Shown: one piece after another, positions 55,552 to 62,319 of the stretch
Layout of the letters: each line of letters opens with the position of its first letter
Numbering within the stretch: the first letter of the stretch is position 1
DNA from: Streptomyces sp. T39
GTDB taxonomy: Bacteria > Actinomycetota > Actinomycetes > Streptomycetales > Streptomycetaceae
Reading direction: 5' to 3'
Length of the DNA: 62,319 bases
NCBI RefSeq assembly: GCF_008042045.1
Contig: NZ_RDBP01000012.1
Coordinates: 3,143,146-3,205,464, forward strand
Made by a program: the position numbers and the translations under genes
The notes under the pieces: generated by a model
Database searches by the model: none
The model's input: the letters and a program-made list of their open reading frames with translations, nothing else
Told to the model about the DNA's origin: nothing

Positions 55552-57189
55552 TCAGCCCGCCGCGACGGGGACGGCCGTACGCACCGTCAGCTGCTCGCGC
55601 AGGGCCTCCACGAGCAGTCCGGCCTCCTCGGGACCGTCCGCCGCGCCGAACACATAGGTGTCCGGCCGGACCAGGACCGTCCGCGCGCCGATGCCGTCCA
55701 GATAGGCGCCGAAGGTGCCCTCCGTGTCGACCACGGCGCCCTCCGGCTCGCTCCCGGCAGGGGTGCCGGCCGGCAGCAGCCGGACCAGCCGGGCACCGAG
55801 CCCGCGCAGGAACGCCCGCTGGTCCCCGGAGAGGAACGTCTCGGGGTCGTCGCGCGACACCAGGACGAAGCCCCGCCCGACGACCTCGTCGAACAGCCCC
55901 CGCACCACACCGCGGGACACCACGGGCTGCGGCACCTGGTCGCCGGAACCGGGCAGCCGGCGGCCCCGGTCGTCGCGGAGCAGCACCCCCTTCGTCAGCG
56001 GCTGGAACGGCGACTGCTGCGGCCGCGCCAGCTTCCGCTCCCGCGCCGCGATCATCACCGCGTCACGGTCGGCCGCCGCCTTCGGGTCGGTCTGGCAGAT
56101 CACCTTGCCCAGGTTCACCGACATGCCGATGGCGTGCTGCACATGCGCCCGGCGCTCCGTCACATAGGTGTCCAGCAGCGACTCGTCGGCGAGCCCGGTC
56201 ATCTCCAGGTCCAGCTTCCACGCCAGGTTCGCCACGTCACGGAAGCCCGAGCTCATGCCCTGCCCCGCGAACGGCGGCATCAGATGCGCCGCGTCGCCCG
56301 CGATCAGCAGCCGGCCCCGGCGCCATTGCTGCGCCGTGCTCGCCTGGAACGTGTAGACGGCATGGCGCTCCATGATCCCGTCGTCGGGGGTGATCCCGCA
56401 CAGCGACAGCAGCCGCCATGCCGTCTCCCGGCTGTCCATGTCCTGCTTGCGTTCACCGGGCAGCAGCATGAACTCCCAGCGCCGGTGCCCCGGCCCCGCC
56501 GACACCTGGGTCCGGGGGCGGTCCGGATCGCAGATCTGCAGATTGTTCGGCCGGAAATCGCGCCTGTCGTGCAGCACCAGATCGCAGATCAGCCACTCGT
56601 GATGGAAGTTCAGGTCGCGGGTGCCGCCGCCGATGTGGCGCCGCACGAAGCTGTTCGCGCCGTCGCAGCCGACGATCCACCGGCCGCGCAGCCGCCGCCG
56701 GATCCCGTTCGTCGCCTCGACCGTCAGCTCGACGCCGTCGTCGGACTCCGTCAGGCCGACGGCCTCGTGACCGCGCACCACCGTGAGCTGCGGCAACCGC
56801 TTGCCGCGTGCGATGAGCGCGTCCTCCAGCCCCGGCTGGTACATGGACGTCGACTCGGGCCAGCCGTTGCGGCCGTGCTCCTCGGCGGCGCCGATGTACA
56901 GCAGGTCCTCGCCCTTTCCGTTGCGCCACATGTAGTCGCCCGACGGCTCACCGACCGAGGCGAGGTGGTCCGCGACCCCGGCCGCCGCCAGGATGCGGGC
57001 CGCCTCCCCGTCGAAGGCGACCGCACGCGGCATCGTGTAGGGCTTCGCGTGCCGTTCGACGACGATCACCCGGCGGCCGCGCCTGGCCATCAGGTTGGCC
57101 AGCACCTGACCCACCGGGCCGTAGCCGACGACGAGCAGGTCCGCCTCGTCGTCGGGCCACCAGGGGGCGCTCACAGCGGACGCAGACAT
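55552..57189 (-). CDS. FAD-dependent aromatic hydroxylase (MhpA/Rif-Orf19-like)
   Basis: A 545-residue group A flavoprotein monooxygenase. FAD-binding motifs are LLVVGYGPVGQVLANLMARR, the DG motif IVGCDGANSFVRRHI, and LLIAGDAAHLMPPFAGQGM; the C-terminal thioredoxin-like domain of the PheA/MhpA group is present. The best-known relatives beside amide-synthase genes are Rif-Orf19-type enzymes that hydroxylate the AHBA ring so a naphthoquinone can form in rifamycin-type ansamycins. ATG 57189 has a strong AAAGGAG. It is next after the amide synthase on the same strand. Confidence 0.87.
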   Translation of the reverse strand: MSASAVSAPWWPDDEADLLVVGYGPVGQVLANLMARRGRRVIVVERHAKPYTMPRAVAFDGEAARILAAAGVADHLASVGEPSGDYMWRNGKGEDLLYIGAAEEHGRNGWPESTSMYQPGLEDALIARGKRLPQLTVVRGHEAVGLTESDDGVELTVEATNGIRRRLRGRWIVGCDGANSFVRRHIGGGTRDLNFHHEWLICDLVLHDRRDFRPNNLQICDPDRPRTQVSAGPGHRRWEFMLLPGERKQDMDSRETAWRLLSLCGITPDDGIMERHAVYTFQASTAQQWRRGRLLIAGDAAHLMPPFAGQGMSSGFRDVANLAWKLDLEMTGLADESLLDTYVTERRAHVQHAIGMSVNLGKVICQTDPKAAADRDAVMIAARERKLARPQQSPFQPLTKGVLLRDDRGRRLPGSGDQVPQPVVSRGVVRGLFDEVVGRGFVLVSRDDPETFLSGDQRAFLRGLGARLVRLLPAGTPAGSEPEGAVVDTEGTFGAYLDGIGARTVLVRPDTYVFGAADGPEEAGLLVEALREQLTVRTAVPVAAG

Positions 57190-57260
57190 CGTGCACTCCT
57201 TTCCAGTGCCCGTGCCGGCGCGGGCACCCGGGACCGGGGGCCCGCGCCGGCGGGAGGGGG

Positions 57261-58040
57261 TCAGTCCTGCGACAGAATGGTCTTCACGACGGCGTCGAAG
57301 TCGGGCTGCTTCACCAGCACCCGCACCGTCTCCCGGCCGTCCTCGACGGTCAGCAGCCGCCGTCCGGTCAGCGTCATCTGCCCGTTCTCCAGCGCCCGTC
57401 CGCGGATGTAGGTGACGTTCGCCGCCAGCATCCGCGCATACGCGTCCAGCTCCGGGTGGGACGCGTCCAGCCACTCGGAGAACTCCCGGGCCCTGAGCCG
57501 GAACCGGTGGATCACACCCCAGTCGCCGTCCCGCGGCCTGCGCTCCAGGTAGTGGAAGCCGTCGTCGGCCGCCCGGACCCGGAAGTGGGTGCCGTACTGC
57601 TCCTGGGGCTCCTCCGCGACCCGTACGGGCTCGATCAGCGAGGGACCGGAGTAGCCGACGTCCGCGATGTACCACTCGCCGTCGATCCGGACGCCGTTGA
57701 ACAGGTGCTCCATGTCCGGGCCGAAGGCGCCGTCCGCACCCCGCACACCGGCGGACAGGACGACGGCCTCGAAGCCCAGCCCGCCGAGCAGGGCCCGGAA
57801 CAGTCCGTTGAGCTCGTAGCAGACGCCGCCCCGGCCGCCGGTGACGACCTCCTTGTAGACGGTGTCGACGTCGATGTCGACACCGTCCCATATCGCGGTG
57901 CCGCGCTCCTCGTTGAGGAAGTTGTCGAACGGGAAGGTCATCAGGTGCCGCTTGTGCAGGACCCGCAGGGTCTCCACGGTCGGGGCCGGCCGCGGCCCGG
58001 AGTGGCCGAGCCTGGCGAGATAGTCGTCGATGTCGAACAT
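57261..58040 (-). CDS. Arylamine N-acetyltransferase homologue, RifF-like amide synthase
   Basis: A 259-residue NAT-fold protein. The catalytic triad is complete: Cys74 in GGRGGVCYELNGLF, His112 in MEHLFNGV and Asp127 in YIADVGYSG. In ansamycin clusters RifF-type members take the finished chain from the last ACP and join it to the starter's aryl amine, closing the macrolactam; the PKS here has no thioesterase, which agrees. It begins 72 bp after the PKS stop on the same strand. ATG 58040 (MFDIDDYLARLG) fits the family; ATG 58052 adds four residues. Confidence 0.9.
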   Translation of the reverse strand: MFDIDDYLARLGHSGPRPAPTVETLRVLHKRHLMTFPFDNFLNEERGTAIWDGVDIDVDTVYKEVVTGGRGGVCYELNGLFRALLGGLGFEAVVLSAGVRGADGAFGPDMEHLFNGVRIDGEWYIADVGYSGPSLIEPVRVAEEPQEQYGTHFRVRAADDGFHYLERRPRDGDWGVIHRFRLRAREFSEWLDASHPELDAYARMLAANVTYIRGRALENGQMTLTGRRLLTVEDGRETVRVLVKQPDFDAVVKTILSQD

Positions 58041-58111
58041 CGTGTCGTCCATGCCTTTCGGAGGCGGAAAGTCGGAGGAGGAGTCGGGGGAGGGGCGGGG
58101 TTCCGCGGCCG

Positions 58112-61100
58112 TCAGGCGCCGGCCGGTACCGCGGCCTTGCCCAGCAGGTACTCGGCGAGCAGCCCGGGCGTCGGGTGGTCGAACAGCAGCATCACGGGCA
58201 GCTCGACACCAAGCTCCTCGGCCAGCCGGTTGCGCAGCTCGACCGCGGTCAGCGAGTTGAAGCCGACGTCGAAGAACGCCTCGTCGTCGTCGACCTCGTC
58301 GGCCGACGCGTAGCCGAGGGAGGTGGCCGTCTCGGCCCGCACCAGACCGAGCAGCGCGGTGAGGCGCTCCTCCTCCGGCAGGGCGGCGAAACGCTCGGCG
58401 AACGATTCCTGGGACGTCATGTCGTTCTCCTCGTGAAGGGTCTCGAAGTCGTCGGCCGGCCCCTCGACGCCCGGGTTGCGCGAGGTCTTGAGCCAGTAGT
58501 GACGGTGCTGGAAGGGGTAGGTCGGAAGCTCGGCCCGCCGGCCGGACGCGCCCTCGAAGAACGGGCCGAAGTCCACGTCCACGCCCCGGACGTGCACCGC
58601 GGCCAGCGACGCGGCGAAGCGGTCGAGCCCGCCGTCGTCCCTGCGCAGGGAGCCGGTGACCACACCGGGGGATCCCGCGGCCGCCTCGGCCAGTTCGCCG
58701 ACGGGCAGGGTGAGGACGGGGTGGGCACTGATCTCGACGAAGACGCGGTGCCCGGTGCGGGCGAGGTCCTCGACGGTGGAGGCGAAGCGGACCTGGTGGC
58801 GGAGGTTGTCGTACCAGTAGCCGGCCGTCATCGACGTGCCGTCGATGCGTTCGCCGGTGAGGGTGGAGTGGAGGGGGATCGTGGCGGTGCGGGGGCCGAC
58901 GGGGGCGAGGATGCGGTGGAGCTCGTCCCGGATCGTCTCGACGTGGCTGGTGTGGGAGGCGTAGTCGACGGGGATCCGGCGGGCCCGTACGCCCTCGCCG
59001 GTGAGGTGGGCGTGGAGGGTGTCGAGGGCGGTGGGGTCGCCGGCGACGACGGTGGAGTTGGGTCCGTTGACGGCGGCGATCTCGACACCGGGGCAGGCGG
59101 CGACGTGCTCCTGGACCGTGGTGAGGGGGAGCGGCAGCGACATCATGCCGCCGTGCCCGGCGAGGTGGGCCGCGATCGCCCGGGAGCGGAGGGTGACGAT
59201 ACGCGCCGCGTCGTCGAGGGTGAGGGCACCGGCGACGTGTGCGGCGGCTATCTCGCCCTGGGAGTGGCCGACGACGGCGTCGGGGGTGACGCCGTGGTGC
59301 TGCCAGAGCCGGGCGAGGGCCACCATGACCGCGAAGGACGCGGGCTGGACGACGTCGACCCGGTCGAAGCCGGGCGCGCCTTCCGTGCCGCGCAGGACGT
59401 CGACCAGATCCCAGTCGACGTGGGCGCTGAAGGCGGCCGCGACGGCGTCGATCGCCTCGGCGAAGACGGGGCTGGTGTCGTAGAGCCGGGCGCCCATGCC
59501 CGTCCACTGGTGACCCTGGCCGGGGAAGACGAAGACGGTCCTGCCGTCCACGTCCGCCGTGCCGGTGATCACCTGCCCCGCCTGCTCACCCGACGCCAGC
59601 GCCTTCAGGCCGCCGGTCAGCTCCTCCACGTCCCGGCCCACGACCACGGCCCTGCGGTCCAGGCGTGCGCGGCCGAAGGCCAGGGCGTGCCCCACGTCCG
59701 CCGGTGCCCGGTGCTCGGCGCCCGTCAGCAGCCGCTCCGCCTGCGCCCGCAGGGCGGCGTCGCCCTTGGCGGACAGGATCCACGGCACGACACCGGGCGC
59801 GGCCGTCTTCCCGGCCTCGGCCGGGGCCTCCGCCACCGGGGCCTGTTCGATGATGACGTGGGCGTTGGTGCCGCTGACGCCGAACGAGGAGACCGCCGCG
59901 CGGCGGGGCCGGTCGGTCGCCGGCCAGTCACGGGCCTCGGTGAGCAGTTCCACCGCGCCCGCCGACCAGTCCACCTTGGTGGAGGGCTGGTCGACGTGCA
60001 GGGTCTTCGGCAGCACACCGTGTCGCATCGCCTGGACCATCTTGATGATGCCGGCGACACCGGCGGCGGACTGGGCGTGCCCGATGTTGGACTTCAACGA
60101 GCCCAGCCACAGCGGCTGTTCGGGACTGCGTCCCTTGCCGTAGGTGGCGATCAGCGCCTGTGCCTCGATCGGGTCGCCGAGCGTGGTGCCCGTGCCGTGG
60201 CCCTCGACGGTGTCCACATCGGCGGGGGCGAGGCCGGCGTTGGCGAGGGCGGCGCGGATGACGCGCTGCTGGGAGGGGCCGTTGGGGGCGGTCAGTCCGT
60301 TGGAGGCGCCGTCCTGGTTGACGGCGGTGCCGCGGACCACCGCGAGGACCGGGTGTCCGAGCCGTTCGGCGTCGGAGAGCCGCTCGACGAGGAGGACTCC
60401 GACGCCCTCGGCCCAGCCGGTGCCGTCGGCCGCCTCGGCGAACGCCTTGCAGCGCCCGTCCTCGGACAGCCCGCGCTGCCGGGAGAACTCCACGAACACA
60501 CCGGGCGTGCCCATCACGGCCGCGCCCCCGGCGAGAGCCATGTCCACTTCGCCGTTGCGCAGCGCCTGCACCGCCAGGTGCAGGGCCACCAGCGACGACG
60601 AGCACGCCGTGTCCACCGTGATCGCGGGTCCTTCGAGACCGAGGGTGTACGACACCCGGCCGGACGCCACACTCCCCGAGTTGCCGGTGCCCAGGAACCC
60701 TTCGAGGCCCTTCGGCGAGAACTCCAGATCCGGCGCGTAGTCGTGGTACATCACGCCCGAGTACACGCCGACCCGGCCGCCCTGCAGCGCCGACGGATCG
60801 ATGCCCGCGCGTTCGAAGGTCTCCCAGGAGGTCTCCAGCAGCAGCCGCTGCTGCGGGTCCATCGCCAGCGCCTCGCGCGGCGAGATCCCGAAGAAGCCGG
60901 CGTCGAACTCGCCCGCCTCGTGCAGGAATCCTCCCTCGCTGACGTACGAGGTGTTGGCGCGCTCCGGGTCCGGATCGAAGAGGCGCTCCAGGTCCCAGCC
61001 CCGGTCCTCCGGGAAGCCGGAGACCGCGTCACGGCCTTCGTCGACCAGCCGCCACAGGTCGTCGGGAGTGGCGACCCCGCCCGGCAGGCGGCAGGCCATC

Positions 61101-61282
61101 CCGACGATCGCGATCGGCTCGCGCGCGACGGCCGCCATGCGCTGGTTCTCCTGCTTGAGACGCTCGTTCTCCATGAGCGAGGCGCGCAGGGCCTCGACGA
61201 GTCTGGCGCTGTCCGTGGTGCTGGCGCTGTTGTCGCTGGGCGTACCCATCGGATCCTCCACAATCGGCGTTCGGTCGGTCAT
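58112..61282 (-). CDS. Type I polyketide synthase, final module KS-AT-ACP
   Basis: A 1,056-residue single-module PKS. A coiled-coil N-terminal docking region (residues 24-52) precedes the KS (Cys227 in [10 protein letters not shown], His362, His402). The AT has GHSQG (Ser674) and YASH (774-777), the methylmalonyl signature. The post-AT motif [13 protein letters not shown] leads within 80 residues to the ACP, with Ser1010 in VGFNSL. There is no KR, DH, ER or thioesterase, so the chain should leave as a 2-methyl-3-oxoacyl thioester to the RifF-like enzyme downstream. The ACP has Asn instead of Asp before the phosphopantetheine Ser. The start lies 18 bp after the previous PKS stop, with GAGG ahead. 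Confidence 0.95.
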   Translation of the reverse strand: MTDRTPIVEDPMGTPSDNSASTTDSARLVEALRASLMENERLKQENQRMAAVAREPIAIVGMACRLPGGVATPDDLWRLVDEGRDAVSGFPEDRGWDLERLFDPDPERANTSYVSEGGFLHEAGEFDAGFFGISPREALAMDPQQRLLLETSWETFERAGIDPSALQGGRVGVYSGVMYHDYAPDLEFSPKGLEGFLGTGNSGSVASGRVSYTLGLEGPAITVDTACSSSLVALHLAVQALRNGEVDMALAGGAAVMGTPGVFVEFSRQRGLSEDGRCKAFAEAADGTGWAEGVGVLLVERLSDAERLGHPVLAVVRGTAVNQDGASNGLTAPNGPSQQRVIRAALANAGLAPADVDTVEGHGTGTTLGDPIEAQALIATYGKGRSPEQPLWLGSLKSNIGHAQSAAGVAGIIKMVQAMRHGVLPKTLHVDQPSTKVDWSAGAVELLTEARDWPATDRPRRAAVSSFGVSGTNAHVIIEQAPVAEAPAEAGKTAAPGVVPWILSAKGDAALRAQAERLLTGAEHRAPADVGHALAFGRARLDRRAVVVGRDVEELTGGLKALASGEQAGQVITGTADVDGRTVFVFPGQGHQWTGMGARLYDTSPVFAEAIDAVAAAFSAHVDWDLVDVLRGTEGAPGFDRVDVVQPASFAVMVALARLWQHHGVTPDAVVGHSQGEIAAAHVAGALTLDDAARIVTLRSRAIAAHLAGHGGMMSLPLPLTTVQEHVAACPGVEIAAVNGPNSTVVAGDPTALDTLHAHLTGEGVRARRIPVDYASHTSHVETIRDELHRILAPVGPRTATIPLHSTLTGERIDGTSMTAGYWYDNLRHQVRFASTVEDLARTGHRVFVEISAHPVLTLPVGELAEAAAGSPGVVTGSLRRDDGGLDRFAASLAAVHVRGVDVDFGPFFEGASGRRAELPTYPFQHRHYWLKTSRNPGVEGPADDFETLHEENDMTSQESFAERFAALPEEERLTALLGLVRAETATSLGYASADEVDDDEAFFDVGFNSLTAVELRNRLAEELGVELPVMLLFDHPTPGLLAEYLLGKAAVPAGA

Positions 61283-61300
61283 CGGTTGCCTCGTCGGTGA

Positions 61301-62319
61301 TCAGGTGCCGACGGCACCCAGCGCGCGGGCCACGAGGTCGTCCGCGTCCATCGCCGCGATCCGCCCGAGCTCCTCGGACGCGGCGGCCTCCACATCGGCC
61401 GCACCCGGGACGGCGGCCGGCGCGGCCGCGGACGCCTCGTCTCCGGTACCGGCGTCGGGCACCAGCTCGGAGCGCAGGTGCCGGGCGAGGGCGGCCGGGG
61501 TGGGGTAGTCGAAGACGAGCGTCGCCGGCAGCCGGACCCCGGTCTCCTTCGCCAGCCGGTTCCGCAGCTCGACTGCGGTGAGGGAGTCGAAGCCCACGTC
61601 CTTGAACGGCTGGTCCGCGCGGATCGGCACATCGCCCAGCACCGTCGACGCCCGGCCGCGCACCAGGTCCAGCAGCTCCCGCTGCTGCTCCGCCGCGGAC
61701 AGTGCCGCGATCCGGTCCGCGAGCGACTCGCCGGAGCCGGCCGCCGCGCTGTGGGCCGCCTTGCGCGGCGCCCGGACGAGCCCCTGGAACATCACCGGCA
61801 AGGTGCCCTCGGCGGCGGCCGCCCGCAGGGCGGGGAAGTTCATCTTGCTGGTCACCAGCACGGGTTCGGACAGCGACAGTGCGGCGTCGAACAGCGCCAT
61901 GCCCTCCTCGGCGCTCAGTGCGGACGCACCCTGACGGCGCATGCGGTCCTGGTCGCCGCTCTCCAGATGCCCGGTCATGCCGCTCGCGTCGCCCCACAGA
62001 CCCCAGGCGAGGGAGGTGGCGGGGGTGCCGTGGGTGCGGAGTCGGGTGGCGAGGGCGTCGAGGGCTGCGTTGGCGGCGGCGTAGTTGGCTTGTCCGGGGT
62101 TGCCGAGGGTGCCGGCGGCGCTGGAGAAGAGGACGAAGGCTTGGAGGTTGTGGTGTCGGGTGAGGGTGTGGAGGGTGTGGGCGGCGTCGGTTTTGGGGGT
62201 GAGGACGGTGTCGAGGGCTGCCCGCGGCCAGAGCGCTCGTCCGGGCCGCCTCCGCCTCGTGCAGCAGCACGTCGGCGGCCCGGCGCAAGCCGTGGCGGCT
62301 CGCGGTGCCCGGCATCTGC
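61301..62319 (-). CDS. Type I polyketide synthase, KR-ACP end of a module (continues past window)
   Basis: Only the C-terminal 339 codons are in view. The KR core is LQAFVLFSSAAGTLGNPGQA then NYAAANAALDALATRL, with Ser, Tyr and Asn catalytic residues present, and ends SLAWGLWGDASGMTGHL. The ACP has a normal [13 protein letters not shown] site and a 50-residue Ala/Glu/Asp-rich C-terminal docking region. KR stereotype cannot be read because the diagnostic region is missing. From about base 62,216 to the window end the frame stops looking like a KR while another frame gains coding quality, which suggests a misjoined or rearranged end. Confidence 0.88.
   Translation of the reverse strand, partial: RCRAPRAATACAGPPTCCCTRRRRPGRALWPRAALDTVLTPKTDAAHTLHTLTRHHNLQAFVLFSSAAGTLGNPGQANYAAANAALDALATRLRTHGTPATSLAWGLWGDASGMTGHLESGDQDRMRRQGASALSAEEGMALFDAALSLSEPVLVTSKMNFPALRAAAAEGTLPVMFQGLVRAPRKAAHSAAAGSGESLADRIAALSAAEQQRELLDLVRGRASTVLGDVPIRADQPFKDVGFDSLTAVELRNRLAKETGVRLPATLVFDYPTPAALARHLRSELVPDAGTGDEASAAAPAAVPGAADVEAAASEELGRIAAMDADDLVARALGAVGT

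Noticed and set aside
57261..59507. A 748-residue minus-strand protein covering the amide synthase and part of the PKS
   Set aside because: Its first two-thirds are a low-complexity shadow of the PKS in another frame; the NAT domain starts at 58040 or 58052.

Overview
The window is high-GC, actinomycete DNA. Genes end in GC-rich third positions, GTG starts are common, genes overlap as TGATG, ATGA or GTGA, and GC-rich hairpins serve as terminators. Gene content (dut with DUF3710, paired TrkA proteins, DUF3159, SPW-repeat protein, HATPase regulators, class II DAHP synthase, modular PKS) points to Streptomyces or a close relative.

Bases 1-13,250 are chromosomal housekeeping genes. They run thioesterase, dut, DUF3710, an orphan ABC ATPase, kdpD-kdpE, an OB-fold protein, DUF3159, two convergent TrkA subunits, a KimA-like APC permease and a TrmA/RlmD-type RNA methyltransferase. 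The Kdp, TrkA and KimA-like genes form a potassium-homeostasis block. The 3' end of kdpD is followed by two inverted copies of itself, which is either a template-switch rearrangement or an assembly artefact.

Bases 13,250-20,450 are a scar of mobile and toxin DNA, partly lower in GC. It holds a sigma-like gene broken at about 15,180 against a polymorphic-toxin HINT fragment, an unknown toxin tip in a shifted frame with an overlapping immunity-like gene, an integrase tail, a NucA/NucB nuclease tail beside a possible ComJ-like gene, a lipoprotein, and an IS701-like element (25-bp inverted repeats, CTAG target duplication) with a frameshifted transposase and a divergent passenger gene.

Bases 20,650-33,300 return to ordinary chromosome: an FGE-like protein, an AAA ATPase coupled to MazG, a conserved hypothetical, an F420-type luciferase-like enzyme, homocysteine methyltransferase, the Hen1-Pnkp RNA-repair pair, arginine deiminase with ornithine carbamoyltransferase, and a HATPase regulator. 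Bases 33,490-40,920 encode a CoA-dependent catabolic module that best fits anthranilate: 2-aminobenzoate-CoA ligase, a fused monooxygenase/reductase, enoyl-CoA hydratase, acyl-CoA dehydrogenase, RidA and a PaaX repressor. An MFS exporter and an SPW-repeat protein follow.

From about 43,350 to the end lies one flank of a probable ansamycin cluster. Supply-type genes (shikimate-dehydrogenase-like, class II DAHP synthase, Gfo/Idh/MocA oxidoreductase) resemble RifI, RifH and RifL of the 3-amino-5-hydroxybenzoate pathway. Tailoring genes include a P450 with its ferredoxin, a Tat-exported berberine-bridge-type oxidase, a membrane acyltransferase and a MhpA/Rif-Orf19-type flavin hydroxylase. An HxlR regulator faces a DHA2 exporter. 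The last PKS module (KS-AT-ACP, methylmalonyl-type AT, no thioesterase) is followed by a RifF-like arylamine N-acetyltransferase, which should release the chain as a macrolactam. AHBA synthase and the loading module are not in the window and would be expected beyond its right edge.
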